20,313 nt of DNA from a virus. The notes below the pieces were generated by a model, which saw only the letters and a list, made by a program, of their open reading frames with translations, had not been told where the DNA came from and did no database searches. The stretch spans positions 1 to 20,313 of the IMG/VR virus record IMGVR_UViG_3300040960_001162. One strand, given 5' to 3'. Position numbers and translations under genes: made by a program. This document shows, in pieces, positions 13,353 to 20,313 of the stretch (positions are counted from its first letter, which is position 1; every line of letters begins with the position of its first letter).

Positions 13353-14706
13353 TACAATCCTCAAAAAATTCTACTAGATCAGGAAACGTTTCTCTAAAGT
13401 CTACATTTCTTCTTCTGTCGTATTCTCTAAACCAAGCAGCAAAATCTCTGCGGCCTTCGTTTAGTTTTTGAGCAGTGTATTCTGTACTTGACATATAATC
13501 TACTACACGTCTAAACTTTTCGTATTCCATCTCGCTAAATTTAAATCTATCCTTATCATCAAGATTATCTTTTATAAATTGCAAGTGCTTATGCATATAA
13601 GGCATAAAATCTTCCTTAGGAAGAATATTCATATCATACTGTAAAGGTTCTTTTAAGTATGGTGTATCAAATCTTATACGTTGCCATTTTGTTTGAGAAT
13701 CTGTGTTATATTTTTTACGCCATTCTAATATTTTTTCTAATAACTTATTAAAGTTTGTAACAGTTAAAATATTAAATGTAACCATAAAAGTTAAAGGATG
13801 ATTTGTTTTAGTCATATAGGTATCAAAGTTCTTTTCCCACAGTTCTAAATCTAATCCTGTACGAATGTACTCTGCTTGTTCGCCCCAAGTATCCATACTT
13901 GTAAAAACTTTAAAATCTTTAATGCAGCCTTTAGCAACAAGACTGTTTACTTTATCTGCAAAGCGTTCTATCAATATACTTTTAACACCAAAGTTACTGT
14001 TTATGTTTAATTCTAAATTAGGCATAGGGTTCTTTTCTAATTCGTCAAACATACGCCAAGTACTTTGTTGTAGTAACGGTTCTCCTCCTGTAATACGTAA
14101 AATTGTAAGTGTCTTACGTAGTTCAGGCCACCATTCCCAGAATGCTGTTACGTAAGGATTATCTTCTTCTTTATGTATTTTAAACCAATCAATGTCATTG
14201 CGATGATTTTTAACCATTGTGTATGGTCCGTGATCACGTATTTCTTTATGATATGTACTACTATGCTTAGGATGACAGTAACCACATTTAAAGTTACATT
14301 CGTTACCAAATGAAATTTCTACATACTGCGGATTAACATCAGCCATAGGGTCTGCTTTAATTGCAGTAAATCTTTCTTCAGTATAGATACTAGCATTACG
14401 TTCTTTCCTGTCTGAAATATAGTCTTTGCCCATACATTCAATATTCCAACAGTACTGACAACCGCTTGGCTTTTCACCATTAAGCATTTTTTGACGTTCT
14501 GCTTTCTTTTGAGGAGTATTATGTAGTTGACTTGGATTTTCTTTTAGTCCTTCTAATGGAATTTTATGAGGCGCAGGATGATAACAACTATGTGTTTCGC
14601 CTGTTTGTAAATAGATAGTGGTATGATGCCATTTAGCCATACAGAATGTAGGTGAAATCTCATCCATAATAGGAATAAATTTTTCTATTCTATCCTTGTC
14701 TTGCAT
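13339..14706 (-). CDS. Twitch-domain radical SAM protein (455 aa)
   Basis: ATG 14706 is used; AAGGAG at 14714-14719 lies 7 bases upstream. The N-terminal twitch-like region contains TFCMAKWHHTTIYLQTGE (20-37), SCYHP (40-44) and CQYCWNIEC (83-91). The radical SAM core has CNFKCGYCHPKHSSTY (C137, C141, C144) and ITGGEPLLQQ (205-214). The C-terminal RRNVDFRETFPDLVEFF matches the end of the second radical SAM gene in the island, which supports common ancestry. Compared with that paralog it has an insertion between the cluster and GGEP (F-W-E-W-W-P-E-L region). It shares 17 and 14 bases of overlap with its neighbours. It probably acts in the cytoplasm with host ferredoxin or flavodoxin as reductant (family knowledge). 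Substrate unknown. Confidence 0.88.
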   Translation of the reverse strand: MQDKDRIEKFIPIMDEISPTFCMAKWHHTTIYLQTGETHSCYHPAPHKIPLEGLKENPSQLHNTPQKKAERQKMLNGEKPSGCQYCWNIECMGKDYISDRKERNASIYTEERFTAIKADPMADVNPQYVEISFGNECNFKCGYCHPKHSSTYHKEIRDHGPYTMVKNHRNDIDWFKIHKEEDNPYVTAFWEWWPELRKTLTILRITGGEPLLQQSTWRMFDELEKNPMPNLELNINSNFGVKSILIERFADKVNSLVAKGCIKDFKVFTSMDTWGEQAEYIRTGLDLELWEKNFDTYMTKTNHPLTFMVTFNILTVTNFNKLLEKILEWRKKYNTDSQTKWQRIRFDTPYLKEPLQYDMNILPKEDFMPYMHKHLQFIKDNLDDKDRFKFSEMEYEKFRRVVDYMSSTEYTAQKLNEGRRDFAAWFREYDRRRNVDFRETFPDLVEFFEDCNGLG

Positions 14707-15745
14707 CAAACTGCTCCTTTAGCCATTTAAAATCATTTATCTTGCGAAGTGCATCAGGCTCAGCACTATTGCTAACACCATATTTCCTACCGGCTCTGGC
14801 GCCTTGAATAGCATAGTCCCCAAACGGTCTGTCTCTACCGTAATCACTACACCATTTACTAAGTCTTTCATCTGTTTCATCATCTTTTTGACCTTTAATA
14901 GTTCTACTTGCTAACTTACAACATTCTCTAAAAGCACTTTTCCAGGTACTAAATGCATCTGTGTTAAATGCTGTAATGTTACTTACTTCTTCCATCGCTC
15001 TAAAACTGTCAGAAAGGCTTGTAGTCATATCTGGACTGTTTATATCCATATCAATTGTGAGTTGACGTGGAAATAATTTAACTCCGCCGTAGCCGTATTC
15101 TAAATCTGTTATAGGATTTCTACCTCTCCACACATAAACACTTTTTCTAGCATTAAAATCGTAGTATGGTATTTGCATATCAAACTTAAAACTATCAACT
15201 ATTTCTGCATCAGCGTCTACAATATAAAACAATTCAGTTGTACACTGCTTTGCTGCTTCTATGTGTGCTTGGTGTATACCCGTTACATCTTTAATCCATA
15301 CAGCATTAGGAGACTTAGCAAGTAACTTGTTATAGTTTATTTCTGCATTTGCTTCGTGATATGATATAAATGCAACATCAAATAATTTTGATTTACTTGC
15401 AACAATATCTATTTCTTTTTTGTTTGTGAAAAATCTATAATCCCATTCACGTTGTAATATACGTGCAGACTTTGGAAAAATGCATACACCATCATAATAA
15501 TTTCCGTTGCGGAAAACGTGTACATAATTTGCGTCCCATTCAGGAACTCTATAATCTAAATTAAAATCATCGGCTAGTTCTAAATTGTCCCATACAACCC
15601 AAAAATGTTTTGTTAGACTTTTAGTTGCAACTTTCTCAAATGTTTTACAGTGTTCTATCTTCTGTGCATTAGGAAATCTCTGCTTGAACACTGTCCAACC
15701 ATCGATATTACACTCACCATTGCTGACAAAAAAGATATCATACAT
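14690..15745 (-). CDS. GT-A-like glycosyltransferase with internally duplicated domain (351 aa)
   Basis: The start is ATG 15745, overlapping the upstream gene by 8 bases. The sequence consists of two related halves. Residues 2-106 (YDIFFVSNGECNIDGW onward) align with residues 122-233 (FDVAFISYHEANAEINYNKL onward). The second half carries a D-x-D metal/donor motif in FYIVDADAEIVDSFKFD (173-189). The first half has the corresponding FWVVWDNLELADDFNLD (48-64), where the two Asp are replaced by Trp and Asn. Downstream, AFRECCKLAS and YAIQGARAG match the neighbouring gene at 15738-16646. The second half is probably the active GT-A domain. The first may be a non-catalytic copy, for example for substrate binding. 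Donor and acceptor unknown. Confidence 0.72.
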   Translation of the reverse strand: MYDIFFVSNGECNIDGWTVFKQRFPNAQKIEHCKTFEKVATKSLTKHFWVVWDNLELADDFNLDYRVPEWDANYVHVFRNGNYYDGVCIFPKSARILQREWDYRFFTNKKEIDIVASKSKLFDVAFISYHEANAEINYNKLLAKSPNAVWIKDVTGIHQAHIEAAKQCTTELFYIVDADAEIVDSFKFDMQIPYYDFNARKSVYVWRGRNPITDLEYGYGGVKLFPRQLTIDMDINSPDMTTSLSDSFRAMEEVSNITAFNTDAFSTWKSAFRECCKLASRTIKGQKDDETDERLSKWCSDYGRDRPFGDYAIQGARAGRKYGVSNSAEPDALRKINDFKWLKEQFDARQG

Positions 15746-16646
15746 ACTTTTGACTATAATAGGTAGTACCTAATCTAATAGTTTCCTCGTATAATGCCAT
15801 TACGTATCTACTTTCTTGCGGATCCAATGTTGGCCAATCTAATCCTAAATTGGTTCTTATCTCGTTACCTAACCATTTAGTTTTATCAACCAAACCAATT
15901 TCATCTGTTTCGTATTGCTTACATTGTTCATTATAAAGATCACGTAGTGATTCAAAATCTCTAACTTGAATATGATCCCAGTCAGTACAGTTTGTAAGAT
16001 ATGTTCCTAATCTTGCACCATAAATGGCCCATAAGCCATTATCAATATGAGAACCAACTGTACTCCATATCCTTAATCTATGCAAGTTGTGCCACCATAT
16101 ACGCTCTTCGATCTCCATAGGCGGAACTTGTAATCCGCCATCTAACGTCATCTTAACTCCTTCACGGAATCCCGCTCGCCAAGCCATAAAAGGAGTTTCA
16201 TTGATAATTGTATCACTATATGTAACTGGAAAGTTTCTATAACCTTCTTCCCAGCAAAAATCTACTTGTGCTCTTTCACTATCTGCATTTTCGTGTGTTT
16301 TCATATCAAGGATATGCTGGCGATGCCATAACTTTAAGCCACCATTTCCGTAACGCAACCCATTAACATTATTTCTGCCGCACCAACTATATGCACGGAT
16401 TTTTTCATTTGTCATATCTAAATCTAAATCAAAAAACTTAGGATCAACAATGTTGTCTGCATCTACAGTTAGTACCCAATCTGTTTCTGCTGCTTCTGCT
16501 GCTGCTTTGTGTGCGTGGTCTGATCCTTTTACACCGTGTATACGTTGCGCCCAAGGAACTTTATTACAAAGGTCGGCATAGTGTAAATCAGCATTTGGCT
16601 CATCATAACTTAAAAAGAAAACATCAAATTCTACTACTTTTGTCAT
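15738..16646 (-). CDS. GT-A-like glycosyltransferase (302 aa)
   Basis: The ATG at 16646 overlaps the upstream stop as ATGA; GAGGA lies just upstream. The N-terminus FDVFFLSYDEPNADLHYADL (7-26) is clearly homologous to the second half of the neighbouring gene. WVLTVDADNIVDPKFFDLD (57-75) contains the D-x-D motif (62-64) used by GT-A enzymes to bind the metal and nucleotide sugar. YSWCGRNNVNGLRYGNGG and AWRAGFREGVKM correspond to conserved segments in the neighbour. No membrane helix or signal peptide is present. The gene probably arose with its neighbour by duplication. Sugar donor and acceptor cannot be read from the sequence. Glycosyltransferase fold call good, specific family uncertain (GT2-like). 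Confidence 0.75.
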   Translation of the reverse strand: MTKVVEFDVFFLSYDEPNADLHYADLCNKVPWAQRIHGVKGSDHAHKAAAEAAETDWVLTVDADNIVDPKFFDLDLDMTNEKIRAYSWCGRNNVNGLRYGNGGLKLWHRQHILDMKTHENADSERAQVDFCWEEGYRNFPVTYSDTIINETPFMAWRAGFREGVKMTLDGGLQVPPMEIEERIWWHNLHRLRIWSTVGSHIDNGLWAIYGARLGTYLTNCTDWDHIQVRDFESLRDLYNEQCKQYETDEIGLVDKTKWLGNEIRTNLGLDWPTLDPQESRYVMALYEETIRLGTTYYSQKYV

Positions 16647-17287
16647 ACTTCCTCGAATACATAATTTTTAAAAAGTCTGCGTGTAAACACACTAGCATCA
16701 TCTGGACATTCGCAAGTAAATTCAAATGCTTTACCTACTATATCATCTAGTTTAACACTAGCGGTATAGTAACTTGTGTGTGGATCATTATATTCACATA
16801 TATCAAAACTTAAAATAGTTTCACCGTCCCAAAATATTTTTCTTTTTGCTACTGGTTCATCTCTGTTTAATTTATATGTACCACCAAACTTTTCTGATAG
16901 TTGAACTGTAAATTTATCACCTTTGCGTGATACAATAACATCAGGTTCGTCTATATCCGCCCACTTAATATCTATTACTCTATGTAGTACGTCATCAATT
17001 TTAAAAAGATTTTGTACTTCAGTAATCTCTAAACTTCCTGATTGTACATCAATAAAACATTTACTTAAAGGAACTTCACCTTCTAATATTGCAAGTGCAT
17101 TTTCTTTATCAATTTCTATAGTATTTTTAAAACGAGTTGTGTCAATAGAGTAATCAGGACCTACACAAAGTACCTGACCTGATTCTTTGTCAAAGGCTGC
17201 AAGATATGTAATAACTGGTGGTTTCCAGTTCGCAGCCCATTCATCAAAATCTGGGAGGTCAGGAATTTCTCTTATCTTTTCTTCCAC
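16643..17287 (-). CDS. Unknown beta-rich protein (214 aa) in the glycosyltransferase run
   Basis: The start is GTG 17287, supported by GGAGGA (17294-17299) 6 bases upstream and a 16-base overlap with the previous gene. The product begins with an acidic, Pro-rich segment (EIPDLPDFDEWAANWKPP). It continues as alternating strands: ITYLAAFDKESGQVLCVGPD, then FIDVQSGSLEITEV, then DVIVSRKGDKFTVQLSEKFG and IFWDGETILSFDICEYNDPH. It ends with VFTRRLFKNYVFEEV. There is no D-x-D, Fe-S or SGNH motif, so it is not visibly an enzyme. The layout looks like a beta-sandwich binding or virion-associated protein, possibly an acceptor or tail-associated protein; this is inference. From memory, similar proteins accompany tail-fibre regions of marine T4-like phages. 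Confidence 0.72.
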   Translation of the reverse strand: MEEKIREIPDLPDFDEWAANWKPPVITYLAAFDKESGQVLCVGPDYSIDTTRFKNTIEIDKENALAILEGEVPLSKCFIDVQSGSLEITEVQNLFKIDDVLHRVIDIKWADIDEPDVIVSRKGDKFTVQLSEKFGGTYKLNRDEPVAKRKIFWDGETILSFDICEYNDPHTSYYTASVKLDDIVGKAFEFTCECPDDASVFTRRLFKNYVFEEV

Positions 17288-18117
17288 GCTATTTCCTCCA
17301 ATATGTTAATTGTTTCTAATGTAATTTTATCCTTTTCCACATAATGTAAAATATCAGTTTGTTGGAAATTTCCTATTTTAACTTTTGCATTTCTATCAAA
17401 ATAAAACCCTACGTGATCAGATACTGTGTCTGCTGGATAAGGCCAATTTTGTATCATACCTTTCATATGTACAACACGCGGAAACTCTAAAGGGTATGCA
17501 ATATCATCAGCAACATCTAAAATTTTTGCTGCTAGTGCAAATGCTTCGTCTGTTCCTACAACTTTAGGTTTTTTATTAACTAAAAATTCATTAGAATATC
17601 TGTCTGGATTTTTAATAATTTCTCTTTGTAGGTTAAAGAAATCTTTTGCTAATGTACTATTTTTAACAAAAAATGTGTAAAAGGAATATAAGTTAGGTAA
17701 ATCGTTGGCTGTAAAACATTTTCTGTAATGATCATCAGTAACTAGTTCGCCTCTATATGTGTATGCATTGTTAGCAACATATAGTTCACTGTTGTTGATA
17801 AAATACTCTGCCCAATGGCTGTAATCTCTAAAAAACAGCATATCTGCATCTAAGCATACAGTATTTTCAAAAGGTGTTAGTGTATCCATATAGGATCTAC
17901 TATCCCAACCTTCTGGACCTTTCCATTCAATTACGTGATCAAACACCCAGGTCGAAGTGAAGTTTTCAATATGATCCTTATTGTCTATTACTAGTGCAAC
18001 TTTGTCATACCCTTCTTTTTGTGTATTCTTGATGCTTAATGCTAATGCATATGCAAGACGTGTGTAATTTGTGTCAGCACCTTCATTAACAATAATTAAA
18101 TATCCAAAGTCAATCAT
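17272..18117 (-). CDS. GT8-like glycosyltransferase (281 aa)
   Basis: The start is ATG 18117, with GGAG at 18123-18126, 5 bases upstream, overlapping the preceding stop as ATGA. The N-terminal Rossmann-like segment DFGYLIIVNEGADTNYTRLA is followed by KVALVIDN and TVCLDADMLFFRDYSH (86-101) with D90-A-D92, the metal/nucleotide-sugar motif of GT-A enzymes. Later, VVHMKGMIQNWP has a His placed as the third metal ligand seen in glycogenin-type GT8 enzymes. The gene is related to the adjacent one at 18114-18965 in the D-x-D region. It is followed with a 16-base overlap by the 214-residue unknown gene. No membrane segment. Donor unknown. Confidence 0.78.
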   Translation of the reverse strand: MIDFGYLIIVNEGADTNYTRLAYALALSIKNTQKEGYDKVALVIDNKDHIENFTSTWVFDHVIEWKGPEGWDSRSYMDTLTPFENTVCLDADMLFFRDYSHWAEYFINNSELYVANNAYTYRGELVTDDHYRKCFTANDLPNLYSFYTFFVKNSTLAKDFFNLQREIIKNPDRYSNEFLVNKKPKVVGTDEAFALAAKILDVADDIAYPLEFPRVVHMKGMIQNWPYPADTVSDHVGFYFDRNAKVKIGNFQQTDILHYVEKDKITLETINILEEIAWKKR

Positions 18118-18965
18118 ATTAACTCCATTAGTTGATTAATATTTCTTGTAATAGATTGTTTATTCATAATATGAATATCTCTACCTTTAATATTACACAA
18201 AGTATAATCATTTAAATTTGCAGTTAGTAGTTTGATACCGTTTGCATCGACTTCATAAATCATATCTTTATCTGGCACTGAAAGTACAGGCGGCATTGCA
18301 TAATCATCATCTGTTTCAAATCCATACATAATATGTCTAGCGATAGCAAATGAAATATCATTTCTATACATTCTGCTATCAAATCTATAAAGGTCTGCAA
18401 ACTTTTTGTAATTGTCTTTAATATGTTTTACTAGATCAAAAAATACTTTTGTATTTTCGTTTTTTGTAAACATAACTGTTGTTGCCCATAAAAGTTTTAC
18501 ACCTGTTTCGCTAATATACTTGTCTAAGTATCCTACTCTACTTCCTTGAACATCGTTATATTCTGGAGAGATGAGCAAGTCTGCATCAATATTCCAATAT
18601 TCATTTAGAGAATCACTAAAAACAAAATAATCGCAATCTATCATTAGTGTTCTATCATAAGGTGTAAGATCCCAAACACTGGATCTATTACTATTTTTAA
18701 ATGGAGCAACTACACTTTCTTTTCCGTCATTAAATTTTCTTTGTTGTGTATCTTCGGGTCTGTCAACTGTAATAATATTTTCAAAAACTTCGAGTGCTTT
18801 TTTCCATAGATCAGATTTGTGCATCCAATCAACAGTTGATTGATCTGTAACTAAACTAACAGGAACCTGTAGATGTTTTTTAGCAAGGCCACCGGATACA
18901 ATAGCCATCTTAGCATAATCTATCTGCCTGTTATTGTGTGCAAATATTAATATGCCTTTTTTCAC
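18114..18965 (-). CDS. GT8-like glycosyltransferase (283 aa)
   Basis: The start is GTG 18965, overlapping the previous stop (GTGA); no strong ribosome binding site is visible, so translation probably depends on coupling. N-terminus MKKGILIFAHNNRQIDYAKM and PVSLVTDQ fit the first strands of a GT-A fold. WDLTPYDRTLMIDCDYFVFS (98-117) carries D110-C-D112 at the D-x-D position, equivalent to LDADMLFF in the next gene. The C-terminal IKGRDIHIMNKQ contains a His near the expected metal-ligand place. It is clearly related to the gene at 17272-18117, giving a tandem pair. Replacement of the middle residue by Cys is conservative. Sugar specificity unknown. Confidence 0.75.
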   Translation of the reverse strand: MKKGILIFAHNNRQIDYAKMAIVSGGLAKKHLQVPVSLVTDQSTVDWMHKSDLWKKALEVFENIITVDRPEDTQQRKFNDGKESVVAPFKNSNRSSVWDLTPYDRTLMIDCDYFVFSDSLNEYWNIDADLLISPEYNDVQGSRVGYLDKYISETGVKLLWATTVMFTKNENTKVFFDLVKHIKDNYKKFADLYRFDSRMYRNDISFAIARHIMYGFETDDDYAMPPVLSVPDKDMIYEVDANGIKLLTANLNDYTLCNIKGRDIHIMNKQSITRNINQLMELI

Positions 18966-19309
18966 GATACTAGCGTCTCTACTGATCTACTTTTTTTAAT
19001 TTTTGTATATTCTTCGTGATATTCAAATGTTGCTGTGAAATATCTATCAAAAATTTCATCTCTAAATTCTTCCAACTTTTCTACTAAAATTGGATTTTCA
19101 TTTGTATCTAGTATTACTACATTTTCTGTTCTATCTTTATTGATAAGCATTTCTACAAAGTTTAATAGATTTCTATCAATTTTAAAAATACCACCATTCT
19201 TACCATATGTAAGTCTAGCGTCAATCTTTTCTTTTAGGGTTTTGCGCTGAACAGAAAGTGTTTGACGATACTTGGAAAATTCCAAAGCATCTTTATATTC
19301 ATTTTGCAT
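18962..19309 (-). CDS. Small unknown protein (115 aa), first gene of the - strand island
   Basis: The start is ATG 19309, with AAGGAG (19315-19320) 5 bases upstream, about 21 bases downstream of the predicted late transcription start. The product is mostly helical: an N-terminal segment LEFSKYRQTLSVQRKTLKEK, a short beta part TENVVILDTNENPILVE, then LEEFRDEIFDRYFTATFEYH and a basic end. The D-T-N-x-N-P-I segment followed by helix resembles, from memory, small proteins found beside tail-fibre genes of marine T4-like phages. A tail assembly or chaperone role would fit its position directly after the structural gene. That is inference; there is no motif that proves it. Confidence 0.75.
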   Translation of the reverse strand: MQNEYKDALEFSKYRQTLSVQRKTLKEKIDARLTYGKNGGIFKIDRNLLNFVEMLINKDRTENVVILDTNENPILVEKLEEFRDEIFDRYFTATFEYHEEYTKIKKSRSVETLVS

Positions 19310-19324
19310 AATAACTCCTTTATA

Positions 19325-19350
19325 ATGTACGCATATATTTATTGGTACAT
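19325..19350. repeat. Inverted repeat flanking the - strand late promoter
   Basis: ATGTAC (19325-19330) and GTACAT (19345-19350) form a perfect 6-bp inverted repeat with a 14-base interior that contains the octamer at 19336-19343. The predicted transcription start falls at the left arm. Unlike the hairpin at 4521-4553, this one does not cover the ribosome binding site or start codon. It may be an operator, an RNA structure in read-through transcripts, or chance. Confidence 0.4.
19336..19343 (-). promoter_or_regulatory. T4-type late promoter candidate for the glycan island
   Basis: On the - strand AATAAATA matches the T4 late octamer at 7 of 8 positions. It lies 27 bases from ATG 19309 with a strong AAGGAG between. 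The bases that follow (TATGCG) resemble those after the + strand candidate at 4514 (TATACG). It is the only promoter-like site in front of twelve overlapping genes, so it probably drives them together with read-through from the structural gene. Confidence 0.6.
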
Positions 19351-19383
19351 CTGGAGCGTAAAGGGGATTTGTGGTAGTAGTTT

Positions 19384-20313
19384 TTAGCCTATTTCTATAA
19401 TAGAACCAATGTTTACAATAGGTGTAGCAATGTTGAAACTTCCTGCTCCGCCTGGTTGTAGTGTTCCTGTTGCTTCTGTAGTTTGAACGCTTACAGAAAC
19501 TTGTCCATCTACTACGTCAGGACCAAAACCACCATCACCTGGATTCGATGGTCCAACTACAGGCGGACCGCCTTGCTCCTCGTGATCATCAATCAGCTCT
19601 ATTCTAATTTCAATAGTATCAGCACCTGTTAGATGTGGATTTGCTTGGTTAGGAGTTCTAGCAAAAATTCTGTATCTGTTTAGTGAATAAGGACTTGATC
19701 CTACTACATCAACATAAGGATCTTGGAAAGTACTTGTGCATTTATAAAAGTTACTACCATTAAATGTAGGACCTGCTCCAGTACCTGGATGATTTCCGCT
19801 AAACTTTTGTGTTCCTGCTGCATTTAAAATACTAGTCCAAGAAGCATTCTGGTTAGTAGACAGTCCTCCGGTTCGTGTTGTAGTGATATCAATACTGCTA
19901 CCGCTGTTAAAAAAGTGTCTACTTTCGTCTAGATCGCTAAACAACACGTAAACTGTACAGGTAAGTGAATCACTCCAGTTATCACCGTAAGTTGGATCTG
20001 GCCAAGTTCTTTGTACTGTCCCGTGATTTACTGTTCGTCTTTGGCCTGCAACTGCTAGGTTTCTAGCATTTGCGTAGATATCATTTACAAATGCTGCCCA
20101 TTTATCAACTGGCTGTGAAGGTCCACCTGACGCTGGTGCTTGGTATTTAATTTTTTTACGTTCAGTAACTTCAAGCATACTAACTTCATTTGAACCACTT
20201 GGAAGTGCGTTATTTAAATGTGTGTATGCATTCCAAATGTCATATCTTAAATCAGAATACTGTTGTACAGTAACTCTATCACTTGTGCTTACCTGCGAAC
20301 TTAATACAGGCTG
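19384..20313 (-). CDS. Tail/virion structural protein, C-terminal 309 residues (5' end outside window)
   Basis: The - strand frame is open to the right edge, so the start lies outside; an internal Met at 20178 is not the start. It ends at TAA 19384. The visible part begins with QVSTSDRVTVQQYSDLRYDI (7-26), the kind of segment found between repeats of large fibre-like proteins. A domain follows with NWSDSLTCTVYVLFSDLDES (112-131), RHFFNSGSS (132-140), a Thr/Gly-rich stretch, then SSPYSLNRYRIFA and TIEIRIELIDDHEE. A Pro/Gly-rich linker (GGPPVVGPSNPGDGG) and a beta-rich tail end it. The F-F-N-S-G and D-D/H segments recall large virion structural proteins of marine T4-like phages. Tail fibre or baseplate-associated is most likely; the exact part is not determined. 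Confidence 0.75.
   Translation of the reverse strand, partial: QPVLSSQVSTSDRVTVQQYSDLRYDIWNAYTHLNNALPSGSNEVSMLEVTERKKIKYQAPASGGPSQPVDKWAAFVNDIYANARNLAVAGQRRTVNHGTVQRTWPDPTYGDNWSDSLTCTVYVLFSDLDESRHFFNSGSSIDITTTRTGGLSTNQNASWTSILNAAGTQKFSGNHPGTGAGPTFNGSNFYKCTSTFQDPYVDVVGSSPYSLNRYRIFARTPNQANPHLTGADTIEIRIELIDDHEEQGGPPVVGPSNPGDGGFGPDVVDGQVSVSVQTTEATGTLQPGGAGSFNIATPIVNIGSIIEIG

Noticed and set aside
14600-14620. TGTAAATA-like octamer on the + strand
   Set aside because: It lies inside the coding region of the - strand radical SAM gene and no + strand gene follows, so it is probably a chance match in AT-rich DNA.
11246-14706. Radical SAM genes as part of a classical modified-peptide (RiPP) operon
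   Set aside because: No short precursor-peptide gene, peptidase or exporter is seen near them. The idea is kept only as one possibility in the island finding.
1-20313. tRNA genes, CRISPR arrays, insertion sequences, integrase or attachment sites
   Set aside because: Coding sequence fills almost the whole window and the gaps are too short or show no cloverleaf, spacer array or terminal repeats. None could be supported by eye.

Overview
The window looks like part of the genome of a marine T4-like myovirus (cyanophage or pelagiphage type). It is AT-rich and packed with small overlapping genes. It carries a T4 RNase H-type 5'-3' exonuclease, a phage-type QueE, octamers resembling the T4 late promoter (TATAAATA), and the end of a large tail/virion structural gene. 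No integrase, insertion sequence, tRNA, rRNA or CRISPR array is visible. Assignment to a T4-like marine phage is inference from gene content and layout, not from a database comparison.

Left part (1-6774, all + strand). This is a dense run of short genes: the end of a phosphoribosyltransferase, two tiny unknown proteins, a HIT-family protein, a helical 72-residue protein, an AbrB-like protein, queE, an unknown protein, the T4-type exonuclease, and then nine small unknown proteins. Most neighbours overlap by 1 to about 17 bases. Two late-promoter-like octamers lie in this run, at 4514 and 5251. The first overlaps one arm of a perfect 9-bp inverted repeat whose other arm contains the start codon of the next gene. 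This arrangement resembles the T4 gene e and I-TevI timing switch. The second sits so close to its gene that a late transcript would have almost no leader.

Right part (6758-20313, all - strand). Transcription runs from the right edge leftwards. First comes the C-terminal 309 residues of a virion structural protein. A short spacer with a late-promoter-like octamer and a flanking inverted repeat follows. Then come twelve tightly overlapping genes: a 115-residue protein, two GT8-like glycosyltransferases, a 214-residue unknown, two related GT-A-like glycosyltransferases (one with an internal duplication), a twitch-type radical SAM protein, an SGNH-hydrolase-like protein, a second twitch-type radical SAM protein, a glycosyltransferase-like protein, a second SGNH-like protein, and a paralogous glycosyltransferase-like protein. 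After a 142-base spacer with repeats and its own promoter candidate comes a UDP-glucose/GDP-mannose dehydrogenase-family gene. Its 3' end overlaps the end of the + strand run by 17 bases.

The most notable content is this - strand island. It holds six glycosyltransferase-like proteins, two radical SAM enzymes, two SGNH esterase/acyltransferase-like proteins and a sugar-nucleotide dehydrogenase, directly downstream of a tail structural gene and apparently under late control. A reasonable inference is a phage-encoded pathway that builds or decorates a glycan, or a modified peptide or protein, on the virion or the host surface. The substrate cannot be read from the sequence.
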